Position numbers and translations under genes: made by a program. The notes under the pieces were generated by a model. The model did not search any database. It worked only from the letters and a program-made list of their open reading frames with translations, and was not told where the DNA came from. From Nitrobacter sp051912485 (lineage in GTDB: Bacteria; Pseudomonadota; Alphaproteobacteria; Rhizobiales; Xanthobacteraceae), in contig NZ_CP196822.1 of NCBI RefSeq assembly GCF_051912485.1, forward strand, positions 2,046,001 through 2,110,000: a stretch of DNA of 64,000 bases, in the 5' to 3' direction. The first letter of the stretch is position 1. Each line of letters opens with the position of its first letter. Positions 9,108-19,425 of this stretch are shown one piece after another.

Positions 9108-9129
9108 GATCAAGGGTTAGTTCCAAAAA

Positions 9130-9633
9130 TCACGCCGCGCCGTCACGCAACGGCGGAGCGAAGGCAAGACCGAGATCCCACGGGAAATAAATCCAGGTGT
9201 CCTGCGAGACCTCGGTGATGAACGTATCGACCAGCGGCTTGCCGAGCGGCTTGGCGTAGACGGTGGCGAAATGCGCATCTGGGATCATGGCACGCACCAC
9301 CCGCGCGGTCGCGCCGGTATCGACGAGGTCGTCCACAATCAGGAGCCCCTTTCCGGTGCCGCCACCGAGCTTCGCGGTTGCATCGGAAATGCCCTTCAGC
9401 ACCTTCAAGTCGCTTTTCCGGGTGTGGTCGTAGCTCGCGATACACACCGTGTCGATAACGCGGACACCGAGTTCGCGCGCCACGATCGCCGCAGGCACAA
9501 GGCCGCCGCGGGTGATGGCGACCACCGCATGGAACGGTCCGGTTTCGTTCAGCCGCCAGGTCAGCGCCCGGCAGTCGCGGTGGAACTGGTCCCAGGACAC
9601 CGGAAAGGCCTTGTCGGGAATCTTGTTTGTCAC
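9130..9633 (-). CDS. gpt: Xanthine phosphoribosyltransferase
   Basis: A 167-residue type I phosphoribosyltransferase that salvages xanthine and guanine with PRPP to give XMP and GMP in the cytoplasm. The PRPP-binding loop is LLIVDDLVDTGATARVV at about residues 96-112, and an N-terminal AITRGGLVPA motif (about 39-48) matches Gpt rather than Hpt. The tail (IYFPWDLGLAFAPP) is also typical. Length agrees with Gpt (about 155-170). It stands as a single gene between the molybdopterin-domain gene and a repeat. Confidence 0.93.
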   Translation of the reverse strand: MTNKIPDKAFPVSWDQFHRDCRALTWRLNETGPFHAVVAITRGGLVPAAIVARELGVRVIDTVCIASYDHTRKSDLKVLKGISDATAKLGGGTGKGLLIVDDLVDTGATARVVRAMIPDAHFATVYAKPLGKPLVDTFITEVSQDTWIYFPWDLGLAFAPPLRDGAA

Positions 9634-9752
9634 TTGGTATTTTCCTCGTCACGGGCCGCGAGCGCCTCTCTTGGAGCGCGTGAGCCGGACAATCGAGTCA
9701 TCCTATCCGGCCTGCGCGCGAGCGACGCACAGCCGGAAAAACGAAAATCGGT

Positions 9753-10493
9753 TTACAGCGTCGCCTTGAGCCCCGCCAGCATTGCCTTTACCGCGTCCAC
9801 CGCTGCCGTCAGTTTGGCCTGATCGCGCGAGCGCACCACAAGGCTCGTGTTCGGCTTGCCGTTCTCGTCGAGGAACGGATAGCTGCCGATGGTGGTGTCT
9901 GGATGCGCCTCGGCGATCGCGCGCAGCGGCGTGCCGATGTCGCCCTCGCGGCAATCGCCGCGCACCGATTCCGACAGCATCCGCTCGCCCGCCTGCAGCG
10001 TCGGCGCAATGATATCCATCATCGCCTGCATGATCGATGGCACTCCCGCCATGACGATGACGTTGCCGATCCTGAAACCGGGCGCCAGAATGGTTGCGCT
10101 CTGGATCAGTTCGGCACCAGCGGGGATGCGCGCCATGCGCAACCGCGCCTCGTTCAATTCGTCCGGATTTTTGTAACGTTCCCTGAACCGCGCCACCACC
10201 TCGGGATGATGATCAATGCCGACGCCATGGGCTTTCGCGACGCTGTCGGCGGTGATGTCGTCATGCGTCGGGCCAATGCCCCCGGTGGTGAAGACGTAGG
10301 TGTACCGGGAGCGAAGCGCGTTCAGCGCCGCGACAATGTCGGCTTCATCGTCAGCAACAATGCGAGCCTCCTTGAGGTCGATTCCGATATTCGTCAAGTA
10401 ATCCGCGATGAAGCCGATGTTCTTGTCCTTGGTCCGTCCGGACAGGATTTCGTCGCCTATCACCAGAACGCCCGCGGTGATGATGTCACCCAT
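9753..10493 (-). CDS. Molybdopterin-binding domain protein (CinA N-terminal-like)
   Basis: A 246-residue protein made of one MoCF-type domain, as in MoaB, MogA and the N-terminal half of CinA. It opens ITAGVLVIGDEILSGRTKDK, and the binding motif TTGGIGPTHDDITADSVA is at about residues 66-83. It lacks the C-terminal deamidase half of CinA, so a full CinA role in pyridine nucleotide recycling is unlikely; short forms of this kind are common in alphaproteobacteria. The ATG at 10493 has AGGAGAGG in front of it; a longer frame starting 30 bases upstream has no such site. Confidence 0.85.
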   Translation of the reverse strand: MGDIITAGVLVIGDEILSGRTKDKNIGFIADYLTNIGIDLKEARIVADDEADIVAALNALRSRYTYVFTTGGIGPTHDDITADSVAKAHGVGIDHHPEVVARFRERYKNPDELNEARLRMARIPAGAELIQSATILAPGFRIGNVIVMAGVPSIMQAMMDIIAPTLQAGERMLSESVRGDCREGDIGTPLRAIAEAHPDTTIGSYPFLDENGKPNTSLVVRSRDQAKLTAAVDAVKAMLAGLKATL

Positions 10494-10616
10494 GACCTCT
10501 CCTTGCTCTCGCCGTGAATGCATATCGCGCCGGCGCGAGCCTTGCTACCATCCCGTCAGGTCGCGAGACGCTGCGCCACGCATCAGAACATCCCGGAGCC
10601 GCATTCATTCACGCCC

Positions 10617-11837
10617 CTACTCTAGCCGCTCGACGTCGCGCAGCGTCGGAAATAACTTCATCCAGAAGAGCGCCACCGCGACGGTACCGACCCCTCCGAG
10701 CACAGCGGCTGGCATCGCGCCCATCAGCGCGGCAGTGACGCCGCTCTCGAACTGACCAAGTTGATTCGAGGCGTTGATGAACAGGAAATTCACCGCGCCG
10801 ACGCGGCCGCGCATCGCATCCGGCGTTGCAAGTTGCACCAGCGAGAGGCGGATCACGACGCTGACGGTGTCCGCAGCACCCATGATCGCGAGCGCCAGCA
10901 GCGACAGCCACAACCACCACGACAGCGCGAACACCACCGTCGCAGCGCCAAACACGATCACCGCCTGGAACATTCGCATTCCGACCCGGCGATTGATGTT
11001 GTGGCGCGCGAGCACTATCGTCATCAGCAGCGCGCCGACCGCCGGCGCGGCACGCAGGATTCCGAGTTCCCACGGCCCCGTATGCAGGATATCGCGGGCA
11101 TAGATCGGCAGCAGCGCGGTGGCGCCGCCGAGCAGCACCGCGAACAGATCAAGCGAGATGGTGCCGAGGATCGCCGGGTTTGCCCAGACGAATTTTAAGC
11201 CGGCATAGAGATCGTCGGAGTCCGGCGACGGAATCTCGGCGGGACGATGCTCGAGCGCAACCGCGACGATCGCGAGGCCACCAATCAGCCAGCAACCGGC
11301 CATGATGATATAAGGCAGCCCCGGCGCGACCGCGTAGGCAAAGCCGCCGAGCGCGGGACCCGTGATGGTGGCAAGCTCGCCGAAGCCGCTAGAGGTGGCG
11401 GTCGCGCGTTGCAGAGTGCCGGTCGGCACCACGGCGGGCAGCAGCGCCGCCGCCGCCGGGCTTTCGAAGGCGCCGGCGGTGCCCACCACCAACATCGCGA
11501 GAAAAATCTCGGGCACCGTCAGCCAGCCAGCATAAGTACCCCACGCCAGGAACACCGCCGTCAGACCTTCAGCGATCTGACTGAGCTGCAAGACGCGCTT
11601 GCGGTCGAAGCGGTCCACCGCATGGCCCGCGACGAAAACAAGAACAGCGGCTGGAAGGAACTGGACAAGCCCGATCATGCCGAGAACGAACGGGCTGGAC
11701 GTCATCTCATAGACTTGCCACCCGACCGCAACGGCGGCGACCTGGCTCGCGAATCGGGAAAACGTGCGCGCGCCAAGGAAGAACACAAAAGGTCTGTGGC
11801 GGAGCAAGGAGCCGGATTCGGCACCAACGGTGGTCAT
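10617..11837 (-). CDS. MFS transporter (EntS-like exporter)
   Basis: A 406-residue major facilitator with 12 predicted membrane helices. The N-terminal half carries the loop motif GHAVDRFDRKRVLQLSQ at about residues 70-86, equivalent to MFS motif A. The Gly-rich interdomain region and the lack of a large periplasmic loop resemble the EntS / MFS_3 group, which exports siderophores or drugs. No siderophore genes are nearby, so the substrate is unknown. It sits alone on the minus strand with 224 bases to the upstream usg gene. Confidence 0.88.
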   Translation of the reverse strand: MTTVGAESGSLLRHRPFVFFLGARTFSRFASQVAAVAVGWQVYEMTSSPFVLGMIGLVQFLPAAVLVFVAGHAVDRFDRKRVLQLSQIAEGLTAVFLAWGTYAGWLTVPEIFLAMLVVGTAGAFESPAAAALLPAVVPTGTLQRATATSSGFGELATITGPALGGFAYAVAPGLPYIIMAGCWLIGGLAIVAVALEHRPAEIPSPDSDDLYAGLKFVWANPAILGTISLDLFAVLLGGATALLPIYARDILHTGPWELGILRAAPAVGALLMTIVLARHNINRRVGMRMFQAVIVFGAATVVFALSWWLWLSLLALAIMGAADTVSVVIRLSLVQLATPDAMRGRVGAVNFLFINASNQLGQFESGVTAALMGAMPAAVLGGVGTVAVALFWMKLFPTLRDVERLE

Positions 11838-12061
11838 TCAGGAAAGAGCCCGATTTTGGCGTGGGGGCGGCGCGCAGCGGCTTGATATGATGCTCGGCCG
11901 TTCCGCATCTGGCAGCAAACGCGAACCTCAGTTCCCACGCGCTCGATCCGGGGTCAACACCGATCATGCTCGACGCGATGTGTGCGGCTTCGCACGACGC
12001 GGCGTGGTCGGCGCCGCATCTCATCGCAGAAGCCGGCAGCGCTCGGTTACAACGGCAACGC

Positions 12062-12361
12062 TCAATGCAGCCGGAACAAGCCGTCCACCGCGCGCAGTTC
12101 CGCAGGCTTGATCAGTCTCGAATGCGCGACCGTCACCGAGACCAGCGGCCCGTCGAGCTGCCTCTGCCAAAAGGCTAGGAAGTCGCACAGCACCGGGAAT
12201 TTCGGAAACATGTCGTAATTCTGCCAGACGTAGCTTTGCAGCAGCCACTGCCGATCCGGCCGGCGATACAGGATCTCCGCCGTCGTCAGCCCATAACCCG
12301 CGACCTGCTTGCGGAAGTCGTCTGAAACTCCGCAAGATTGCACTTCACCCTTCGAGACCAT
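12062..12361 (-). CDS. usg: Usg family protein
   Basis: A 99-residue protein of the Usg family, a small conserved group found near trp genes in some alphaproteobacteria and alone in others. Typical features are YGLTTAEILYRRPDRQWLLQ (about residues 23-42), YVWQNYD, the FW.R.LDGPL segment and the C-terminal end RAVDGLFRLH. The biochemical function is unknown. The start at 12361 gives an N-terminal extension of about ten residues before the conserved part. No trp gene is next to it here. Confidence 0.85.
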   Translation of the reverse strand: MVSKGEVQSCGVSDDFRKQVAGYGLTTAEILYRRPDRQWLLQSYVWQNYDMFPKFPVLCDFLAFWQRQLDGPLVSVTVAHSRLIKPAELRAVDGLFRLH

Positions 12362-12717
12362 GCCAGACCTCCTTGGAGGGAGGCAGCGCTATCGGCAAAA
12401 AGTAGCGACCGGTTTTGCAGTAACGCTCCAATCCCTCGACGAACCCGCATTTTTCGGACCAGCGCCTTGACGGCCTTCGGTCCTGCTCGGGCCATAAGTA
12501 AAATGTGACGCGCGACACGCCAATCACAAGCCTAAAAGTTCAATAGAGTGTTAATTAATTCAGTGCTGGCAGCCTCTTACCGCGTCTGCTAACAATGATG
12601 CGCTTGGCGTCGGAACCGACGAACCAGCTCTGGCAGTCGCCTTCCTTGAGTGCTTAAAAAATCTGCCTCAGACCCTTGCCCGCATCCGAGAGGCGGCTTA
12701 TGTCCAGACCGGTCGCG
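12362..12717. other. Intergenic region upstream of groES
   Basis: No gene is supported here. A 60-codon minus-strand frame from 12527 into usg is open but has no recognisable features. On the plus strand a possible promoter for groESL is TTGCCC (12678-12683), 16 bases, then TTATGT (12700-12705), about 13 bases ahead of the CIRCE operator. This pairing is tentative. Confidence 0.4.
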
Positions 12718-12744
12718 TTGGCACTCATTGGCCGCGACTGCCAA
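12718..12744 (+). promoter_or_regulatory. CIRCE element (HrcA operator)
   Basis: TTGGCACTC, nine spacer bases, then GACTGCCAA: an inverted repeat with one mismatch that matches the CIRCE consensus TTAGCACTC-N9-GAGTGCTAA. It lies 43 bases before the groES start codon. HrcA binding here would repress groESL until heat shock. Confidence 0.88.
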
Positions 12745-12786
12745 ATTCAGAAATATCACCTATCGTCAGAAACTTAGGAGGACTGC

Positions 12787-13104
12787 ATGAAATTCCGTCC
12801 GCTTCACGACCGCGTCGTGGTCAAGCGTATCGACGCCGAAGAGAAGACCGCTGGCGGCATCATCATTCCGGATACGGCTAAAGAGAAGCCCTCGCAGGGC
12901 GAAGTCGTCGCCGTCGGCCCTGGTGGCCGTGACGAGACCGGCAAACTGATCCCGATCGATCTCAAGGTCGGCGACAAGGTGCTGTTCGGCAAGTGGTCGG
13001 GCACTGAGGTCAAGATCGACGGCCAGGACCTCCTCATCATGAAAGAGTCCGACATCATGGGCGTTCTCAGCGACGCCGCTCCCGCCAAGAAGAAAGCCGC
13101 GTAA
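12787..13104 (+). CDS. groS: Co-chaperonin GroES
   Basis: A 105-residue GroES, the seven-membered lid that caps GroEL during ATP-driven folding in the cytoplasm. It starts MKFRPLHDRVVVKR, has the mobile loop EEKTAGGIIIPDTAKEKP at about residues 19-36 that contacts GroEL, and the conserved GEVVAVGPG. A strong ribosome binding site AGGAGG lies at 12776-12781. The C-terminus is extended by a short Ala/Lys tail (APAKKKAA), as is common in this order. It is the first gene of the CIRCE-controlled groESL unit. Confidence 0.98.
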   Translation: MKFRPLHDRVVVKRIDAEEKTAGGIIIPDTAKEKPSQGEVVAVGPGGRDETGKLIPIDLKVGDKVLFGKWSGTEVKIDGQDLLIMKESDIMGVLSDAAPAKKKAA

Positions 13105-13116
13105 CTCGCCTTGCTC

Positions 13117-13249
13117 CGTCATCCTGAGGAGCCGGCGCAGCCGGCGTCTCGAACGGTGAAGCACAAGCTTCTTCGTCATCCTTCGCGGCTCGCCGCGAGA
13201 GCAGTTTGCTCCTCACAGCCAAACGAAGTCGTTCGGCGAGGATGACGGG
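13117..13249. repeat. Inverted repeat between groES and groEL
   Basis: The 175-base gap contains outward copies of CGTCATCCTGAGGAGC (from 13117) and GAGGATGACGGG (to 13249), with an inner CGTCATCC and several small GC-rich dyads. It is a second, distinct family of intergenic hairpin repeat. It could attenuate or process the groESL message. Confidence 0.55.
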
Positions 13250-13278
13250 ATCCGAAACACTTAAAGGAACAACCCAAC

Positions 13279-14919
<1,641 letters not shown>

Positions 14920-14950
14920 TCCACGCTTCTCAGTCAATTACGAAATGCAA

Positions 14951-14977
14951 AACCCCGGCAGCGATGCCGGGGTTTTT
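14951..14977 (+). terminator. Rho-independent terminator after groEL
   Basis: AACCCCGGCA, loop GCGA, TGCCGGGGTT, then a run of five T: a perfect 10-bp stem 31 bases after the groEL stop codon. Confidence 0.92.
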
Positions 14978-15068
14978 GTTGAACACAACGGCCAGATCGC
15001 CGCTCGGCGCATATTGCAATATTTTCCAAAATTCTACTCTATGGTGCCTGATTGTGGGGAGGTTCCAC

Positions 15069-16489
15069 TTGAAGATAGAATCAAAAAAGCGCGCGTTGGA
15101 TAAAATCTACAAGCGACGTGATCGATACGAAATTCCGGACTGGCAGAGAGAGGAGGTTTGGCCAAAATCAAAGAAGCAACTTCTAATCGACAGTAATTTG
15201 AAGTCGTAGACGGCCAACAGCGACTAATGACCATATTTGAATTCTTTGACAATAAGCTCACGGTTTCAAGCGGACGAGACGCTAAAGCTCTCACTTATCG
15301 CGAGCTCCCTTCCCATCTCTCAGACGCCTTTGATGACTTTGAGATTGAATATGACGAAATATCGGATGCGTCCGATACCGAACTAAAGCAATATTTTCAG
15401 CGGCTGCAAAATGGCCTGCCATTATCCAGCAGTGAAAAACTTAACTCAGTGCATAGCTCCCTTCGTAATTTTTGCCGCGAACTTGCCAAGCATGAATTCT
15501 TCGTAAGCAAAGTCAACTTTTCGAACAAAAGGTATGCACACTTCGATGTCGCATCGAAGGTCGTCACCATCGAAGTTGAAGGCATCGAAACAGGACTACG
15601 TTTCGATGACATCAAGGAAGTATTTGAGAATCAAACAACCTTCTCGGCCCAATCCGCTGTAGGAAAACGGTTGAGGCAGACCTTTGTCTATCTCGACCGA
15701 TCATTTTCCACGAAAGGTCTTGAACTTAGGAATCGAACATTTGTTCAATCAATAGCATCACTCGCATCGGTGATCGTTCGCTCCGGCAACTTCGTTGGCA
15801 CCGAACAAAAATTTCGAAACTTTATCGCGGCTTTTGCGAAGGAGCTCTCTCGACAAGTCGAGATGGGTCTCGACGCCACTGATGGGGATTACATTCAATT
15901 CCAACGCTCAGTAAACGCCAACGTCAAAGGCGCCGCTAAAACACGACAAACGATATTATTGAGAAAAATGCTCCAGTTTGATCCGAGTTTTCTTGATATC
16001 TTAGGTCCTTCTGTTGTTGCAGCAAGTGGACTGACGCAGGAGGCTAAACGTTTAGCGGAAATGATTGGCTCTCTAGTGGAATCGCTGAATGAACACTTTT
16101 CAGCGAGTGCTGGGACCGATCTCATCAAGCCAACAAACAAAACGATGGGTGCCTTGAGAAGCCTCGCTAAACCTGTAAAAAACTATTCCGACTACAAAGA
16201 ATTTATAAGCAACCTCTATTTCGTCTTTTGGGAGGGAACGGGAAATAGATTGAAAGGAAAAATTCCAACTTCGTTTAACGACATAAACACCCTGAGGACC
16301 GATCTCCAGCACGATCTAGACCATGGAAAACAGAAGAAAGTAGCTGCCAAGCGCAAGCGTTCTTCTACCACATTCAAGAAATATGCGAGCTCGTCGACGC
16401 CAAGGACGGCCGCTCCTGAGAATTTCCCCATGCTTCAAGTGGGAATCTTAAACCAGATTGAGAAAGACCTACATTCGCTGATCTCTTGA
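15069..16489 (+). pseudogene. Broken DUF262 (GmrSD N-terminal type) protein
   Basis: Two frames together make most of a DUF262 protein. The first starts at TTG 15069 behind GGGGAGG (15056-15062) and reads RYEIPDWQREEVWPKSKKQL, the usual N-terminal motif, then stops at 15207. The second picks up with VVDGQQRLMTIFEFF, the family's DGQQR nucleotide-binding motif, at about 15206-15250 and runs to 16489 (about 420 more codons). The roughly 20-25 residues that normally separate the motifs are missing and the frame changes, so a small deletion has broken the gene. DUF262 proteins act in GmrSD-type restriction of modified phage DNA and in other defence systems. No DUF1524 partner follows. Codon use is AT-richer than in the neighbours, which suggests recent transfer. 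Confidence 0.75.
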
Positions 16490-16557
16490 CATTTTCGAGG
16501 TGCGCTTTGCGATCGTAACGGTGCGCCGGACGGCGAATAGAGATAAGCGCAGCTACT

Positions 16558-16810
16558 TCAACTCCTCCAGCAACGGCTCCAGCACATCGCCCTTGGGGGC
16601 TGGCACCACGCGTCGATCTCGAAGGTGTCGACCGTCAGCGGTCCGCGCTCGCGTTCGCGCGTTGCAACCTTCTCGACGTGATTGAAATCTCGCGCGGCTC
16701 CTGGCCACTTATCCGATCCGTCATCGACGTAAAGCAGTTTGCCTGCAAGCTGGTCCGCTCCCGGCTGCGAAGCATTGATCCAGCGAATGCGCTCGAAACG
16801 TTGCGCCACG
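16558..16810 (-). pseudogene. Decayed duplicate of a glycosyltransferase 3' end
   Basis: This stretch matches the last 250 bases of the glycosyltransferase gene at 17919-19418 (its 17928-18178 part) with roughly 80% identity by eye. On the minus strand it reads ERIRWINASQPGADQLAGKL and FNHVEKVATRERERGPLTVD, against ERIRWINAPPPEADQLTGKL and FNHVEKVATLERKRGPLTVD in the intact gene. Small insertions near its end change the frame, so the tail becomes unrelated. It has no start region and is a gene remnant. Confidence 0.85.
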
Positions 16811-16873
16811 ATAAACGCAGTCTTCCTTTACAAGTGGCGACAAAGCCTGCCGATACAAGGCCTTCGCCGCACG

Positions 16874-17200
16874 ATGACGCGGTTCGCGCTGCCTTCAGCT
16901 GAAAAGTTATCGTTAGTCAGCCAGGCTGAAAGAGCGCACTATCAGCAGATGTTCAACTATGACGCCAGCGCAGATCTTTACACAAAACGTTCCGGCATGC
17001 GGGTGCACCGGAAGACGACGTACCGGCGCTTCTCAACTGCGGCCGACGCGATTCACTTCGCCGTCGAGCACCTGTCGCCCGAACTGCTTCGGAATGCATT
17101 GCTTGAAGTCGGCGAAGAGCGGTTTACCGCGGACCAGATTCGCAGCCTCTATGACGACACCACGTTTCCATTACAGCGAAACATCCGGGGCGGATCATGA
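16874..17200 (+). CDS. Hypothetical protein
   Basis: I do not recognise this 108-residue protein. From the ATG at 16874 it is soluble and charged. Residues about 35-70 (YTKRSGMRVHRKTTYRRFST) are basic, and the C-terminal half looks helical (AIHFAVEHLSPELLRNALLE). The frame continues upstream into the decayed glycosyltransferase copy, so the ATG after that remnant is the sensible start. It overlaps the next gene by ATGA at 17197-17200, which implies translational coupling. Confidence 0.65.
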   Translation: MTRFALPSAEKLSLVSQAERAHYQQMFNYDASADLYTKRSGMRVHRKTTYRRFSTAADAIHFAVEHLSPELLRNALLEVGEERFTADQIRSLYDDTTFPLQRNIRGGS

Positions 17201-17466
17201 CGACGCGAACACGGCGGGAAACAGTTTACTTCAAACATCCCTTCAATATGAAGGGCATCGATCGTCTGCTGCCCGCCGGCCCTTACGAGATCGTCACCGA
17301 CGATGAGATGATCGAGGGATTGTCGTTTCCCTGCTTTCGCCGCGTCGCTACCATGATCATGGTGCCGAGCGCAGCCCCGCACACCGCGGCGATGGAAATG
17401 GTGTCGATCAGTTCGGTCGAACTGTCGGACGCGCAGCGCAACGACGCAAGTATGCCACATGAGTGA
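17197..17466 (+). CDS. Conserved hypothetical protein
   Basis: An 89-residue protein that starts inside the stop codon of the preceding gene. It carries ETVYFKHPFNMKGIDRLLPA (about residues 8-27), then GPYEIVTDDEMIEGLSFPCF and RRVATMIMVP. Short proteins with this pattern recur in Bradyrhizobium-type genomes; I know of no assigned function. It looks like a compact beta-rich domain. With the upstream gene it forms a two-gene unit. Confidence 0.7.
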   Translation: MTTRTRRETVYFKHPFNMKGIDRLLPAGPYEIVTDDEMIEGLSFPCFRRVATMIMVPSAAPHTAAMEMVSISSVELSDAQRNDASMPHE

Positions 17467-17612
17467 TCGCGGACTTCGCTAGGCTCTCCGGTGAAGATTG
17501 AAGGCGAACAGGTTCGCCTGGGTCGAACTCAGACTGCTCCGCAGCGACTCGCCGAACGTGAAATCCGGCGCCAGATATCCGGTGGGTTCGCTACAGGGAA
17601 GGAAACAATGTC

Positions 17613-17888
17613 ATGACGCTAACACGCGGAGCTTTTCGCGGCTTCGAATTCGACCGCATGGTCCTGCTGTTCTCGATGATGAACGACAAGGTGGAAATCC
17701 CCTGCGCCATCAGCACCGACGCGCTGGACAGCCTGGAAAAAACCGGGCGCATCGCACCCGCCCAGCGCGAAGCTCAGTTCGAGCGGTTACGCGACCGGAT
17801 TGAGGATTGCGCGATCCGCAAGTTCCAGAACTCGGAATTCGAGGGCAAGCCGCCCGGTCTCATCCTGCGCCGCACCGACTTTCGCTGA
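17613..17888 (+). CDS. DUF1488-like small protein
   Basis: A 91-residue protein behind AGGGAAGGAAACAATGTC. It reads GAFRGFEFDRMVLLFSMMND and then EIPCAISTDALDSLE, followed by a charged helix (EAQFERLRDRIEDCAIRKF). The pattern of a short beta-hairpin with 'phenylalanine-aspartate' repeats and an EIxCxIS strand fits the DUF1488 family, but the match is from memory. Function is unknown. It lies between the two-gene unit upstream and the convergent glycosyltransferase gene. Confidence 0.6.
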   Translation: MTLTRGAFRGFEFDRMVLLFSMMNDKVEIPCAISTDALDSLEKTGRIAPAQREAQFERLRDRIEDCAIRKFQNSEFEGKPPGLILRRTDFR

Positions 17889-17918
17889 AGCGGCAGCGTT
17901 ACATTCTGAACGGAGGAC

Positions 17919-19418
17919 TTACGGCCGCAGCTCCGGCGGCAACGGCTCCAGCACGTCGCCCTTGGGGTCTGCCACCACGTCGATCGCGAAGGTGTCGACC
18001 GTCAGCGGTCCGCGTTTGCGTTCGAGCGTTGCAACCTTCTCGACGTGGTTGAAATACAGCGCGGGGTGCCACCACTCTTCTGAGCCGACATAGACGTAAA
18101 GCAGCTTACCGGTGAGCTGGTCCGCCTCTGGCGGCGGAGCGTTGATCCAGCGAATGCGCTCGGAATGCTGCGCCACGCAAGTGCCCTTCGGCAGATAGAA
18201 CATCAGCCAGCTTGTGACGGCATAACTTTGAGCGAGCACGCAACGCGCGCCGCTTTTCGCGCGCGCGGCCTCGATGTCTGCGGCAAGCTCGCGCCAGCCG
18301 ACACCGACGCTGCGCACCGAGGCATCGCGCCGATACCCCGAAAGAAGACCGGTGTTCACCTGCACCACCAGCGCCACCAGCATCGCAACGCCCACCGGCA
18401 CCGCCCAGCGGCGGCAGGCATCGGCGACACGCTGACCGCGCGGCGTCCAGCGCGTGACGTCGGCAGCCACCGCCGCCGCGATCGCCAGCGCCGGATAGAT
18501 CGGTCCGAACCAGTTGGCCTCCACGCGAGCGTGCAGCGAATGCCAGACGAAATAGATCCACAGCGTCCAGACCGTCGCGCTGATCAGAGTTCGCGCGGCC
18601 CGCGTGCCCTCATCGCGCCTCCACAAGACAAACAGACCCATCGCGGCGAGACCGAACACCGGCGGCGTCGCGAAGGCGATCTGCGTCGGGATCAACTCGA
18701 TAATGTAGCGAAAGGTGAACTGGTCCACGCGCGCGCGGCCGAACTGCTTGACGAACGACACCCAATGGTGGTCGGCGTTCCAAATCAGGACCGGCGAGAC
18801 TATCGCCAGTGCGACCAGCCCGCCGAGATAGGGCCACGGCGACCGCAGCCAGCGCCGCAACTCCGGCACGGCCAACAGCCAGATCAGGATCACCGGACCG
18901 AAGAACAGCGCAGTATATTTCGACACCAGCGCCGCGCCGACGGCCAGACCGACCGCGAGCCACCAGGCTCCGCGTCCGGTCACAAGCAGCTCGGCAAGAC
19001 ACAGCAGCACGAAACTTGATGCCGCCATCAGCGGCGCGTCCGGCGTCACGATCACGGTACCGGCCGCGACCATCAGCATGACGTTGAGAAGAATGGTTGC
19101 CGACGCAGCCGCGCGCTCGCTGTCAAACAGCAGCAATGTCGTGCGGTAGACCGCAAAACTCATCGGCAGCGCCAGCAGGATCGAGACCAGCCGGACGCCA
19201 AATTCTGTGTCGCCCGCGATCATGGTGCCGAGACGGATCACGATCGCCACCATCGGTGGATGATCGTAATAGCCGCCGGCCAGATGCTTCGACCATGTCC
19301 AGTAATAGGCTTCGTCGAACGTCAGCGGCGTCAGCGCCGCGAAGACGAACCGCAACGCTACCAGCGCGAGGACCGTGAGAACAACGGCGCGGACGGACCG
19401 CGTCTCGGTCAGATGCAT
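17919..19418 (-). CDS. GT39/ArnT-like membrane glycosyltransferase
   Basis: A 499-residue polytopic protein of the PMT_2 / ArnT superfamily, which moves a sugar from a lipid-phosphate carrier to an acceptor on the periplasmic side of the inner membrane. The catalytic loop after the first helix has the FDEAYYW motif (Asp35-Glu36), followed by SKHLAGGYYDHPPMVA; about ten more helices and a soluble C-terminal domain follow. I chose the ATG at 19418, 8 bases beyond the stop codon of the GT2 gene, since an upstream frame merely extends into it. Together with that GT2 it probably makes and uses a polyprenyl-phosphate sugar, for example to decorate lipid A. A copy of its 3' end lies at 16558-16810. 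Confidence 0.88.
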   Translation of the reverse strand: MHLTETRSVRAVVLTVLALVALRFVFAALTPLTFDEAYYWTWSKHLAGGYYDHPPMVAIVIRLGTMIAGDTEFGVRLVSILLALPMSFAVYRTTLLLFDSERAAASATILLNVMLMVAAGTVIVTPDAPLMAASSFVLLCLAELLVTGRGAWWLAVGLAVGAALVSKYTALFFGPVILIWLLAVPELRRWLRSPWPYLGGLVALAIVSPVLIWNADHHWVSFVKQFGRARVDQFTFRYIIELIPTQIAFATPPVFGLAAMGLFVLWRRDEGTRAARTLISATVWTLWIYFVWHSLHARVEANWFGPIYPALAIAAAVAADVTRWTPRGQRVADACRRWAVPVGVAMLVALVVQVNTGLLSGYRRDASVRSVGVGWRELAADIEAARAKSGARCVLAQSYAVTSWLMFYLPKGTCVAQHSERIRWINAPPPEADQLTGKLLYVYVGSEEWWHPALYFNHVEKVATLERKRGPLTVDTFAIDVVADPKGDVLEPLPPELRP

Positions 19419-19425
19419 CGCGGTG

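Noticed and set aside
12345..12527. A 60-codon minus-strand frame upstream of usg
   Set aside because: It overlaps the usg start in another frame, and has no ribosome binding site or known family.
15069..16489. Active two-gene restriction system
   Set aside because: Both motifs belong to one protein, the linker is deleted and the frame is broken; no DUF1524 nuclease partner follows.
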